From Ashinkailepas kermadecensis (Eukaryota; Arthropoda; Thecostraca; Neolepadidae), in NCBI GenBank assembly GCA_034440615.1, contig JAOTOM010003851.1, positions 62,001 to 126,000 on the forward strand: a stretch of 64,000 bases of DNA. Reading direction: 5' to 3'. The translations under genes were made by a program, and so were the position numbers. The stretch's first letter is position 1, and every line of letters begins with the position of its first letter. The notes under the pieces were generated by a model, which saw only the letters and a program-made list of their open reading frames with translations, did no database searches and had not been told where the DNA came from. Of the stretch, positions 52,966 to 64,000 are shown piece after piece.

Positions 52966-53929
52966 ACGGCTCTGTCGGCGCAGCCGCACGGCTTTACAAG
53001 CCAAGTACGCCAGTACGTGCCGACACGCTGCGAATACACCTTGTGCAAAACCACGGCCGGTCGGCAGCCCACCCTGCCCAGGTCATCGACTGACAGACGC
53101 GTTTGCCATTCGCAATTGCAATCGACAACCCGGCGACATCGGCCCGTCGATAGCAGACCGGCGGAGCGCAGGCAGCCAGAGCAGGCGGCCATCGCGCACG
53201 TCCCGGCCATATTGACTGTTCCGTCGGTGCGGCTTCCAGCGCGTGCTCGAGTGTGTGCAGTGTACTGGCAGTGTACACCGGCGGCCTCCACACACGCCGC
53301 CGGCGGAGACCTCTCGTGGCGCCGGCGCACATTTGTCAGAGGCCGACAGAGGCGCCGGCGGGGAGCGCGGACCGTGAAGGCAGCCGGCGGTTCAAAGCGG
53401 CCGTTTATCGTCGGATACGCATCTGCGAGACCGGCCGAAAGTGAAACCAGGGTTCAGCCAATCTGCATAAGCACCCGGGCCATCCCGCTAAGAGATTTTC
53501 CCGTGTAAATGCCGTGAAGAAACGCCATAAATCGCAGCCTTCAAACCCAAGGGCACGCCAAGGGTTGCTTAACATAACAGCAGAGTGATAACAGGGAAGG
53601 ACAGACCCATCACGCGAGTCCCACGAGGCAGAAACCATCTTACGAGCCCATAAAACATTGATGCGTAGACGAAAGCGTCAGAATGGTTTTATGCTACAAA
53701 ATCCAGCCACAGCTGAAGCCGTAAATACTGTAAAATACGCGCACAATCACCGTCCAGCAGTTAGGAAACCTCACCCGGTCTTCTACAAAGCCGAGAAACT
53801 GGGCGGAGACGTGTGCACAGCGGTGTACGCATCGGGAGGTCCCGGTAGCCACGCCCATCCTGCGGCCGCTCCCGCCGCGCCGCATCGACAGGAGAGAGGA
53901 GACACGAGAAGAGAGCAGTCGACGGTCGG
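52966..53929. other. Single-copy sequence
   Basis: GC-rich to about 53.4 kb and moderate afterwards. Overlapping open frames on both strands; none passes boundary plus third-position tests. Confidence 0.4.
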
Positions 53930-54122
53930 AGAGGAGAGAGGTAACAGCAGAGGCGTGGATAGAGCAGTTGATAGTCGGAGAGGAGAGAGAGAGCAGCAGT
54001 GAGTGAAGAGAGCAGTCGGCGGTTGGAGAGGTAACAGCAGAGGCGTGGATAGAGCAGTTGATAGTCGGAGAGGAGAGAGAGAGCAGCAGTGAGTGAAGAG
54101 AGCAGTCGGCGGTTGGAGAGGA
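53930..54122. repeat. 90 bp tandem duplication, GA-rich
   Basis: GTAACAGCAGAGGCGTGGAT through GTCGGCGGTTGGAGAG, present twice; nested GAGAGAGA tracts. Confidence 0.94.
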
Positions 54123-54370
54123 GCAGAGGCGAGGAGAGAGAGAGAGAGTGATGAGCAGGCCTCGTCAGCAGGTGCGGCCAGCACCGGAGTCCCACCACCA
54201 GGCCGTGCGCCAGAGTGCAGTGTTGGCGTAAGCGGCGCGCCAGTCTCACACTCCACAAACACAAACGGCAGGCAACGCTGCTGGATTCAGGGGCAGCTGG
54301 GCCCCGCCGGAGCCACGCTTTATCAGGTGCGACGCCAGAGGTCAGGTAGGCGCGTGATCGAAAGTCGCCC

Positions 54371-54403
54371 TGCCGCCGCCGCCGCCGCCGCCGCCGCCGC
54401 TCA
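54371..54403. repeat. (CCG) trinucleotide run, ~11 copies
   Basis: Uninterrupted CCG/GCC triplets directly upstream of the 68 bp array. Confidence 0.95.
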
Positions 54404-54439
54404 GTAGGCCGTAATGAGGTAGCTGGCCGCCACTGGTTG

Positions 54440-56335
54440 GTCACTGGCGTGACGTCAGGCAGGTCAGTGACAACAGCCGCCATCCCTCCGCCATAGCACG
54501 CGCGGACATCGATGGCGTGACGTCAGGCAGGTCAGTGACAACAGCCGCCATCCTCCGCCATAGCAGCGCGGACATCGATGGCGTGACGTCAGGCAGGTCA
54601 GTGACAACAGCCGCCATCCTCCGCCATAGACACGCGGACATCGATGGCGTGACGTCAGGCAGGTCAGTGACAACAGCCGCCATCCCTCCGCCATAGCACG
54701 CGCGGACATCGATGGCGTGACGTCAGGCAGGTCAGTGACAACAGCCGCCATCCCTCCGCCATAGCACGCGCGGACATCGATGGCGTGACGTAGGCAGGTC
54801 AGTGACAACAGCCGCCATCCCTCCGCCATACCACGCGCGGACATCGATGGCGTGACGTCAGGCAGGTCAGTGACAACAGCCGCCATCCCTCCGCCATAGC
54901 ACGCGCGGACATCGATGGCGTGCGTCGGCGGTCATGACACGCCGCCATCCTCGCATAGCCCGCGCGGACATCGATGGCGTGCGTCAGGCGGTCAGTGACA
55001 ACAGCCGCCATCCCTCCGCCATAGCACGCGCGGACATCGATGGCGTGACGTAGGCAGGTCAGTGACAAAGCCGCCATCCTCCGCTAGCACGCGCGGACAT
55101 CGATGGCGTGCGGTCAGGCAGGTCGTGACAACAGCCGCCATCCTCCGCCATAGCACGCGCGGACATCGATGGCGTGCGGTCAGGCAGGTCAGTGACAACA
55201 GCCGCCATCCCTCCGCCATAGCACGCGCGGACATCGATGGCGTGACGTCAGGCAGGTCAGTGACAACAGCCGCCATCCCTCCGCCATAGCACGCGCGGAC
55301 ATCGATGGCGTGACGTCAGGCAGGTCAGTGACAACAGCCGCCATCCCTCCGCCATAGCACGCGCGGACATCGATGGCGTGACGTCAGGCAGGTCAGTGAC
55401 AACAGCCGCCATCCCTCCGCCATAGCACGCGCGGACATCGATGGCGTGACGTCAGGCAGGTCAGTGACAACAGCCGCCATCCCTCCGCCATAGCACGCGC
55501 GGACATCGATGGCGTGACGTCAGGCAGGTCAGTGACAACAGCCGCCATCCCTCCGCCATAGCACGCGCGGACATCGATGGCGTGACGTCAGGCAGGTCAG
55601 TGACAACAGCCGCCATCCCTCCGCCATAGCACGCGCGGACATCGATGGCGTGCGGTCAGGCAGGTCAGTGACAACAGCCGCCATCCCTCCGCCATAGCAC
55701 GCGCGGACATCGATGGCGTGCGGTCAGGCAGGTCAGTGACAACAGCCGCCATCCCTCCGCCATAGCACGCGCGGACATCGATGGCGTGCGGTCAGGCAGG
55801 TCAGTGACAACAGCCGCCATCCCTCCGCCATAGCACACGCGGACATCGATGGCGTGACGTCAGGCAGGTCAGTGACAACAGCCGCCATCCCTCCGCCATA
55901 GCACGCGCGCGGACATCGATGGCGTGCGGTCAGGCAGGTCAGTGACAACAGCCGCCATCCCTCCGCCATAGCACACGCGGACATCGATGGCGTGACGTCA
56001 GGCAGGTCAGTGACAACAGCCGCCATCCCTCCGCCATAGCACGCGCGCGGACATTGATGGCGTGACGTCAGGCAGGTCAGTGACAACAGCCGCCATCCCT
56101 CCGCCATAGCACGCGCGCGGACATCGATGGCGTGCGGTCAGGCAGGTCAGTGACAACAGCCGCCATCCCTCCGCCATAGCACACGCGGACATCGATGGCG
56201 TGACGTCAGGCAGGTCAGTGACAACAGCCGCCATCCCTCCGCCATAGCACGCGCGGACATCGATGGCGTGCGGTCAGGCAGGTCAGTGACAACAGCCGCC
56301 ATCACTCCGCCATAGCACGCGCGCGGACATCGATG
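54440..56335. repeat. Minisatellite, ~68 bp unit, ~28 copies, with CRE and YY1-like motifs
   Basis: GGACATCGATGGCGTGACGT + CAGGCAGGTCAGTGACAACA + GCCGCCATCCCTCCGCCATAG + CACGCGC. I count about 16 units with an intact TGACGTCA; the rest have GCGGTCA, GACGTAGG or degenerate forms. Every normal unit also has two CCGCCAT strings (ATGGCGG on the other strand). Units between 54.9 and 55.15 kb are the most degraded. Confidence 0.97.
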
Positions 56336-56866
56336 GCGCCACCGGCCGATCGCACGGATCTCCTCAGCACTGGACTCAATGGTGTTTCGAGTGCGCCATC
56401 CGCATACTTCCAACACACCGGCACACCGCACCTCTGGCATCCAGTGCACGGAGGGGGGGGGGGACGACATCTTGAACCACGCGTCGTGTCAACAGCAAAT
56501 AACAAAATTGGCGAGGCATGACTTTTAGGTCTATCCTTTCCATACAACGACGCCCACATAGGCCTAATGCAAGACATCAAAACCACCCTGGCACGCCCGA
56601 GTGCCACGTGTTGCACGGCGGTGTGGCGCATGTACCGTCCGTGAGGCGCGCGGGCTCGATCACCCGGTCACGAATTGGTCCATCAGCTGCCGACAGCATA
56701 CCAGCACACCCCATTGTCCAAGGCCACACAAAAAGACGGCCGGTAGCACAACACAAACCGAAACCGCCACCGAAAAACGTCATCAGCCGGCGCGGCCAAT
56801 CACCGCCTCAATTCAGGCGCGGAGAAGCTAAGCTGACGAGGAGGCCACTCGGAGCCTGAGCCGGTA
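56336..56866. other. Single-copy sequence
   Basis: Contains a G10 run at about 56453. No supported gene. Confidence 0.4.
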
Positions 56867-57037
56867 ATGGATGGGCCGCCGACTGGCATTAACTACCTCG
56901 GCCGGGCTTACTGCTGGCCAGACTGGCTCCCGTCGGCCCACACCGGCCACAGTCAGTACCTAATGGATGGGCGGCCGACTGGCATCAACTATCTCGGCCG
57001 GGGCTTACTGCTGGCGAGACCAGCTCCTGTCGGTATG
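56867..57037. repeat. ~95 bp tandem duplication
   Basis: GACTGGCATTAACTACCTCG ... GGGCTTACTGCTGGC recurs with about 10% difference. Confidence 0.92.
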
Positions 57038-57520
57038 CATCAGTCAGTCGTCAGTCGGTGCCCGATCATCTACTCCCATGCCGCCGCTCCGTGCCGCGTC
57101 GGGCTATTATCCTGCTGCTATCTCGTGCCGCACCCCCCCCCCGTCCCGCTGCCGGCGCGTGACAATGACTCGGCCAGGGTGTGGCCGGTCCGGCGGCCAG
57201 TCCGGCGGCCAGTCCGGCGGCCGGGCCGCGGGAGCGACTGCATCACGAGGTGAACACCTTCCTGCCGCCGCCAGCCGCCGGCAGCTAGGGCTGGGCACGG
57301 TCGGCACCACAGCGCCGCTGGTCTGCACACAGCGGCACGGCACAGCGGCACAGCAGTGGCACAGCACAGTGGCACGGATGGTCAGGAGAGGCGTGACTGG
57401 GCTGGGCTGCTGGCCGAGCGGGGTGGCACAGCATCTGAGGCGTGTCTCGGGATGTGCGCAGTATGTGGAAGTCACCTCACGTCACTGGTGTCGGGAATGT
57501 CGCCTCAAATTACGGCCACT
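57038..57520. other. Single-copy sequence with small repeats
   Basis: CGGCGGCCAGTC is tripled near 57193-57225 and CAGCGGCACGGCA variants lie at 57325-57375. No gene is supported. Confidence 0.4.
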
Positions 57521-57532
57521 GCATTCAAAGGA

Positions 57533-57591
57533 TTGGTTGGTTGTTATTTGGGCTTTAGGGCGCTCCGACCAGAATTGATCATTCGCGCCCA
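57533..57591 (-). mobile_element. Tiny hairpin retroposon (59 bp) with 12 bp target-site duplication
   Basis: Minus strand: TGGGCGCGAATGATCAATTC, GGTCGGAGCGCCCTAAAGCC, CAAATAACAACCAACCAA. Flanks GCATTCAAAGGA (57521-57532) and GCATCCAAAGGA (57592-57603) differ at one base. Confidence 0.92.
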
Positions 57592-57603
57592 GCATCCAAA
57601 GGA

Positions 57604-57726
57604 ATGTCTCGGTATCCATAACAAAGGGCATCTTGCAAGCGTGACCAGTCACGACGTGTTGTTCCAACAATTCCTGCATTTTCTGGAGGTAGATTTCACT
57701 AACACGATGTATTCTGTGAATAGCCA
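57604..57726. other. Single-copy spacer
   Basis: No feature seen. Confidence 0.35.
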
Positions 57727-58355
57727 CAGCGAGCCAAAGCCAGCCATAGTCAGACCCTAGCCACAGTCAGTCACAGCCAGCCACAGTCAGTCACAGTCAG
57801 TCACAGTCAGCCACAGCCAGCCACAGTCAGCCACAGCCGGCCACAGTCAGCCACAGCCGGCCACAGTCAGCCACAGCCAGCCACAGTCAGCCACAGCCAG
57901 TCACAGACAGCCACAGTCAGCCACAGCCAGCCACAGTCAGCCACAGTCAGCCACAGCCAGCCACAGTCAGCCACAGCCGGCCACAGCCGGCCACAGCCGG
58001 CCACAGTCAGTCACAGCCAGTCACAGCCAGCCACAGTCAGCCACAGTCAGCCACAGCCGGCCACAGCCGGCCACAGTCAGCTACAGTCAGCCACAGTCAG
58101 CCACAGTCAGCCACAGTCAGCCACAGCCGGCCATAGTCAGACCCCTGCCACAGCCAGCCATAGTCAGCCATAGTCAGACCCCTGCCACAGCCAGCCACAG
58201 TCAGCCACAGTCAGCCGCAGCCATAGCCAGTCACAGCCAGTCACAGCCAGCCACAGCCAGTCACAGCCAGTCACAGCCAGCCACAGCCAGTCACAGCCGG
58301 TCACAGCCAGCCACAGCCAGTCACAGCCAGCCACAGCCGGCCACAGCCGGCCAGA
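57727..58355. repeat. 10 bp repeat array, ~62 copies
   Basis: CCACAGTCAG, CCACAGCCAG, CCACAGCCGG and TCACAGCCAG units follow one another at 10 bp, interrupted near 58130-58180 by AGACCCCTGCCAC. The order of variants forms partly repeating blocks. Confidence 0.96.
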
Positions 58356-58529
58356 CCGCGACCGATGCGCTCCAGTATCAGACACGGCAGAGGGCCGTCA
58401 TGCGGAACGCAACAACAGCCGGCGTCAGCAATACAATGGGACAGGCCACGCCCCGGCCACCGACCGGCCGCCAGCTGGGGGCACTGCACTGGTGCAGCGG
58501 ACGGAGCTCGGCTGGGGCTGGGCCACTGG

Positions 58530-58793
58530 ATGGTGATGATGGTGATGGTGGTGATGATGATGGTGGTGGTGATGATGGCAATGGTGGTGGTGATGGTGGT
58601 GGTGGTGGTAATGGTGGTGATGGTAATGATGATTATGGTGGTGGTAATGGTGATGGTGGTGATGGCGGTGGTGGTAATGGTGATGGTGGTGATGATGGTG
58701 GTGGTAATGGTGGTGATGATGGTGGTGGTGGTGGTGGTGATGATGGTGCTGGTAATGGTGGTGATGGTGATGGTGGTGGTGGTGGTGGTGGCG
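58530..58793. repeat. GGT/GAT (GGTGATGGT) simple-sequence array
   Basis: About 265 bp of GGT, GAT and AAT triplets on the plus strand; one minus frame reads as poly-His. Slippage-type sequence. Confidence 0.96.
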
Positions 58794-58869
58794 CCGCAGA
58801 CCATGTGCTCGTTCTGGGTCCAGATTTGGGCGCTCCGGTCGGCGTGCGGACTGCGGCAGGGTGGAGGCG

Positions 58870-59085
58870 ACTGTGGCCACCCTGGGTATAGGGTGTGGGC
58901 GACTCTGGCCAGCCTGGGTGTAGGGTGTGGGCGACTGTGGCCACCCTGGGTGTCGGGTGTGGGCGACTGTGGCCACCCTGGGTGTAGGGTGTGGGCGACT
59001 GTGACCACCCTGGGTGTAGGGTGTGGGAGACTGTGTCCACCCTGGGTGTAGGGCGTGGACGACTGCGGTCATCCTGGCACTGGGC
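58870..59085. repeat. Minisatellite, 32 bp unit, ~6-7 copies
   Basis: CCACCCTGGGTGTAGGGTGT + GGGCGACTGTGG with ATAGGG, GTCGGG and GGAGACTGTG variants. Confidence 0.95.
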
Positions 59086-59572
59086 CACCGCCGAGATGAC
59101 GCACACCGGGAGACGGCCGGCCCGTGGACCAGCCAGGTGGACACGCAGGAACACGTGCAGCCGCAGTCGGAGCGCGGTGACCGCAGGCCAGGACATCCGC
59201 CGGGCATGTCGTACCGCTTCAACACCATCCGCACACTTCCGATCAGAAGGGCTCCATCTCAGCCTGGCCATACCTTGCCACGCCGATTTGGAACGGTCCG
59301 TTGTGTTTGAATATAATCGGAGCATTAAATTCTTTGTTATTTATCGCGTTCAGCATAAGTCGTGGATACCGGTACAGCATTTAGTGGACATGAGTGTCAG
59401 ACTTGTGGTGTGCTGGCCGGTCAGCCCTGTGACGACGATCATCCTGGAGCACAGGTCGCACTCAGTACGATAGCTAAATTTAAAGTACCCACAGCGACAC
59501 CACAATTTAAAGTTTGTTAAAACAATACCGCCTCTGCGGTGATCGACACCGACAACAAACGAGACAATCGTG
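59086..59572. other. Single-copy sequence
   Basis: Moderate GC; no supported gene. Confidence 0.4.
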
Positions 59573-60062
59573 GACGCACGGCTGCCGCACCACGCCAGGG
59601 GGCCACCCGTCACGGGACACAGTTCAGCCGGCTGACATCTAACGTCACGGCTGCCGCACCACGCCAGGGGGCCACCCGTCACGGGACACAGTTCAGCCGG
59701 CTGACATCTAACGTCACGGCTGCCGCACCACGCCAGGGGGCCACCCGTCACGGGACACAGGTCAGCCGGCTGACATCTAACGTCACGGCTGCAGCACCAT
59801 GCCAGGGAGCCCACCCGTCACGTGGCACAGGTCAGCCGGCTGACATCTAACGTCACGGCTGCCGCACCACGCCAGGGGGCCACCCGTCACGGGACACAGG
59901 TCAGCCGGCTGACATCTAACGTCACGGCTGCCGCACCATGCCAGGGGGCCACCCGTCACGGGACACAGTTCAGCCGGCTGACATCTAACGTCACGGCTGC
60001 CGCACCACGCCAGGGGGCCACCCGTCACGGGACACAGGTCAGCCGGCTGACATCGAGCGTCA
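59573..60062. repeat. Minisatellite, 69 bp unit, 7 copies
   Basis: ACGGCTGCCGCACCACGCCA + GGGGGCCACCCGTCACGGGA + CACAGGTCAGCCGGCTGACATC, with CAGTTCAGCC/CAGGTCAGCC alternatives; AGCCGGCT is palindromic. Confidence 0.96.
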
Positions 60063-60320
60063 CGTGGTCACACCGCCAAAACGGGCCGTGCCGCCGATGA
60101 CCGACAGCTGATATTGAGAGCGGACCACGCCTGGCTGATCCGTGAGGCGGCGGCGGCGGCGGCGCACGAGGCGCACCGAGTCAGCAGTGTCGTGACGTCA
60201 TTAGCGGTGGCCGGAGCCAATTAATTGTGCCGAGACGGCCGCGGCGAGCGAGGGGCGCTTGGTTTCTTCTGTAACAGCAGACAACAGACAGGCCGGCAGC
60301 GGCCGATGTGGGGAAATATC
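60063..60320. other. Single-copy spacer
   Basis: Includes a short GGC run at about 60149-60163. No gene is supported. Confidence 0.4.
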
Positions 60321-63112
60321 GCCGGAGCCACACACACTCAGACCGACTACACCGCCGGAGCCACACACACTCAGACCGACTACACCGCCGGAGCCACACA
60401 CACACAGACCGACTACACCGCCGGAGTCACACACACTCAGACCGACTACACCGCCGGAGTCCACACACACAGACCGACTACACCGCCGGAGTCACACACA
60501 CTCAGACCGACTACACCGCCGGAGCCACACACACTCAGACCGACTACACCGCCGGAGCCACACACACTCAGACCGACTACACCGCCGGAGCCACACACAC
60601 TCAGACCGACTACACCGCCGGAGCCACACACACTCAGACCGACTACACCGCCGGAGCCACACACACTCAGACCGACTACACCGCCGGAGCCACACACACA
60701 CAGACCGACTACACCGCCGGAGCCACACACACACAGACCGACTACACCGCCGGAGCCACACACACTCAGACCGACTACACCGCCGGAGCCACACACACTC
60801 AGACCGACTACACCGCCGGAGCCACACACACTCAGACCGACTACACCGCCGGAGCCACACACACAGACCGACTACACCGCCGGAGCCACACACACAGACC
60901 GACTACACCGCCGGAGCCACACACACACAGACCGACTACACCGCCGGAGCCACACACACACAGACCGACTACACCGCCGGAGCCACACACACTCATACCG
61001 ACTACACCGCCGGAGCCACACACACTCATACCGACTACACCGCCGGAGTCACACACACTCAGACCGACTACACCGCCGGAGCCACACACACAGACCGACT
61101 ACACCGCCGGAGCCACACACACACAGACCGACTACACCGCCGGAGCCACACACACACAGACCGACTACACCGCCGGAGCCACACACACTCAGACCGACTA
61201 CACCGCCGGAGCCACACACACTCAGACCGACTACACCGCCGGAGCCACACACACTCAGACCGACTACACCGCCGGAGTCACACACACTCAGACCGACTAC
61301 ACCGCCGGAGTCACACACACACAGACCGACTACACCGCCGGAGCCACACACACACAGACCGACTACACCGCCGGAGCCACACACACACAGACCGACTACA
61401 CCGCCGGAGCCACACACACACAGACCGACTACACCGCCGGAGTCACACACACTCAGACCGACTACACCGCCGGAGTCACACACACTCAGACCGACTACAC
61501 CGCCGGAGTCACACACACTCAGACCGACTACACCGCCGGAGTCACACACACACAGACCGACTACACCGCCGGAGCCACACACACTCAGACCGACTACACC
61601 GCCGGAGCCACACACACACAGACCGACTACACCGCCGGAGCCCACACACACAGACCGACTACACCGCCGGAGCCACACACACTCAGACCGACTACACCGC
61701 CGGAGCCACACACACTCAGACCGACTACACCGCCGGAGCCACACACACAGACCGACTACACCGCCGGAGCCACACACACTCAGACCGACTACACCGCCGG
61801 AGTCACACACACACAGACCGACTACACCGCCGGAGCCACACACACACAGACCGACTACACCGCCGGAGCCACACACACACAGACCGACTACACCGCCGGA
61901 GCCACACACACACAGACCGACTACACCGCCGGAGCCACACACACAGACCGACTACACCGCCGGAGCCACACACACTCAGACCGACCACACCGCCGGAGCC
62001 ACACACACTCAGACCGACTACACCGCCGGAACCACACACACTCAGACCCACTACACCGCCGGAGCCACACACACTCAGACCGACTACACAGCCGGAGCCA
62101 CACACGACACAGACACCGCCGGAGCCACACACACTCAGACCGACTACACCGCCGGAGCCACACACACAGACCGACTACACCGCCGGAGCCACACACAGAC
62201 CGACTACACGCAACACAGACCGACTACACCGCCGGAGCCACACACACAGACCGACTACACCGCCGGAGCCACACACACTCAGACCGACTACACCGCCGGA
62301 GCCACACACACTCAGACCGACTACACCGCCGGAGCCACACACACTCAGACCGACTACACCGCCGGAGCCACACACACTCAGACCGACTACACAGCCGGAG
62401 CCACACACACAGACCGACTACACCGCCGGAGTCACACACACTCAGACCGACTACACCGCCGGAGTCACACACACTCAGACCGACTACACCGCCGGAGCCA
62501 CACACACTCAGACCGACTACACCGCCGGAGCCACACACACAGACCGACTACACCGCCGGAGCCACACACACTCAGACCGACTACACCGCCGGAGCCACAC
62601 ACACACAGACCGACTACACCGCCTGGGCCACCAGACCCACTGCACCGCCGACACACACTCAGACCGACTACACCGCCGGAGCCACACATCAGACCGACTA
62701 CACCGCCTGAGCCACACACACTCAGACCGACTACACCGCCGGAGCCACACACACTCAGACCGACTACACCGCCGGAACCACACACACTCAGACCCACTAC
62801 ACCGCCGGAGCCACACACACTCAGACCGACTACACCGCCGGAGCCACACACACTCAGACCGACTACACCGCCGGAGCCACACACACAGACCGACTACACC
62901 GCCGGAGCCACACACACACAGACCGACTACACCGCCGGAGTCACACACACTCAGACCGACTACACCGCCGGAGCCACACACACTCAGACCGACTACACCG
63001 CCGGAGCCACACACACTCAGACCGACTACACCGCCGGAGCCACACACACAGACCGACTACACCGCCGGAGCCACACACACACAGACCGACTACACCGCCG
63101 GAGCCACACATA
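60321..63112. repeat. Largest array: 33 bp unit, ~84 copies
   Basis: GCCGGAGCCACACACACTCA + GACCGACTACACC, with CACACACACAGACC and 31 bp CACACACAGACC length variants and GAGTCAC alternatives. Most copies are identical. Length changes of 2 bp in the CA stretch move the frame, yet all three plus frames stay open for 800-983 codons because no unit contains a stop. Confidence 0.97.
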
Positions 63113-63239
63113 CCCGACCCGACACTACATTGGTCCGCGTCCGAACACGAGCAAAACAACACGCTCCGAGCATTAGTAGAAGTTTCAAATGTCTTTAAAA
63201 AAGCAGCTCAGTGTATGCTTTTGCATGCTAATGGTCATG
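63113..63239. other. Single-copy spacer
   Basis: No feature seen. Confidence 0.35.
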
Positions 63240-63310
63240 AAGGTGGTTAATTAGCTGGTCATTTGGGTTTAAGACCACCCTGACCAAACATCGTGTTCAT
63301 TTAGAGCCCA
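63240..63310 (-). mobile_element. Diverged tiny retroposon-like copy
   Basis: Minus strand: TATGGGCTCTAAATGAACAC, GGTCAGGGTGGTCTTAAACC, CAAATGACC. It follows the family layout with substitutions; no target-site duplication is seen. Confidence 0.5.
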
Positions 63311-63829
63311 TAACGTTGAAGTTAGTACGTCAGAGACTATTTAAAGTGACAGCGGAGAATATATGGCTTGCAATCCGATCATTCAGTTTGGAGTTGTTGC
63401 TTTCCCACTCATCGCCATCAGACTAACGAAACATTTTCTAAATCGAGGCGGCTCTCAAACACACTTGGGTAGCGCCGACACCATATGATGGCTCTAACAC
63501 GCCTCAGTGTTTGAGATGTCTCAACAAAGGGATTCCATCTGGACAATGTTATCATCCAACGACTAGCCGCAAATGAGATCGTCTGATAATCTTTGTAGTA
63601 TTCCTTCAACACATCAAAAATCTCCCAGGCTCCCGTCCCACCATCGCAGCAGCCCTCCGGCTGTACGACCGCCCCCTACCACCGTGACGTGCAGCAGTAG
63701 TGTCACGAGCCAAAGACCGACGTCTGACGTGCGTGCCGGGCCGTGCGCGCGTTACGCACCGGTGCAGGGCATCACGCAGTATTGTGTCGGGCGTCACGAC
63801 GTCTCTCTGTCCACCGGAACCGGCGCGTG
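63311..63829. other. Single-copy sequence
   Basis: Moderate GC, then GC-rich; no supported gene. Confidence 0.4.
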
Positions 63830-64000
63830 ACGCCCTGGCGTAACGACGGCCGCCCTGACCGCTACCGCTGACGTAACGACAAGCTGACGGCCGCCCTGAC
63901 CACTACCGCTGACGTAACAGAAAGCTGACGGCCGCACTGACCGCTACCGCTGACGTAGCGACAAGCTGACGGCCACGCTGACCGCTACCGCTGACGTAAC
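63830..64000. repeat. Minisatellite, ~41 bp unit, ~4 copies, cut by the window end
   Basis: CTGACGGCCGCCCTGACCGC + TACCGCTGACGTAACGACAAG recurs and runs off the right edge. Each unit holds TGACGTAA. Confidence 0.93.

Noticed and set aside
58530..58793. Poly-histidine protein on the minus strand
   Set aside because: Simple GGT/GAT slippage sequence; flanking frame is unremarkable and no boundaries are present.
60225..63198. Open frames of 800-983 codons through the 33 bp array
   Set aside because: Open in three plus frames at once and largely open on the minus strand; unit length is a multiple of 3 with no stop. No splice sites, third-position bias or non-repetitive domain supports a gene.

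Overview
This is a piece of a nuclear eukaryotic genome, not a prokaryotic or viral one. It shows no operon-like runs of genes. The few plausible coding stretches are exon-sized with AG/GT boundaries, tRNA-derived SINEs are present, and roughly 44% of the window (about 28 kb by my own rough addition) is tandem repeat. The DNA is GC-rich and full of CpG, so there is no sign of vertebrate-style CpG depletion. My guess is an invertebrate, perhaps a crustacean such as a barnacle, but nothing in the sequence proves a clade. I recognise no known gene family with confidence.

Layout. 1-8 kb: short minisatellites around candidate minus-strand exons (best one 3047-3232, another at 5984-6093). 8-18 kb: a CAG(38)/CGG(29) pair, a candidate minus-strand 3' exon (9733-9879), and long arrays with 71, 80, 77, 36 and 64 bp units. 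A foldback MITE-like element lies at 16075-16581, and a CTG/CCG array with higher-order structure at 17.6-18.0 kb. 19-24 kb: a 26 bp array interrupted by a tiny retroposon, the first copy of a duplicated coding block (20563-21367), an 87-unit 24 bp array, and five CCAAT boxes at 43 bp spacing. 25-30 kb: mostly single-copy DNA with three SINEs and one tiny retroposon. 30-40 kb: a large inverted duplication (arms 29926-34312 and 38395-40045) around an AT-rich loop. 40-46 kb: the second copy of the duplicated coding block and a 2.5 kb array of 45 bp units that starts at a near-perfect 52 bp palindrome. 46-57 kb: a SINE with a perfect target-site duplication, many small arrays, and a 1.9 kb array carrying a CRE in each of about 16 units. 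57-64 kb: a 10 bp array, a GGT/GAT array and a 2.8 kb array of 33 bp units.

How the parts relate. The inverted duplication works as a built-in comparison. The right arm keeps an intact 68-codon exon and single-copy precursors of two minisatellites. The left arm has the same exon broken by a stop and a 2-base insertion, both minisatellites amplified to more than 1 kb each, one SINE, and one 57 bp retroposon whose empty site is visible in the right arm. Together with five SINEs and at least five copies of the tiny retroposon, this points to active target-primed retrotransposition and fast tandem-repeat turnover. The very long open frames in the window (up to about 980 codons) are by-products of stop-free repeat units and are not annotated as genes.
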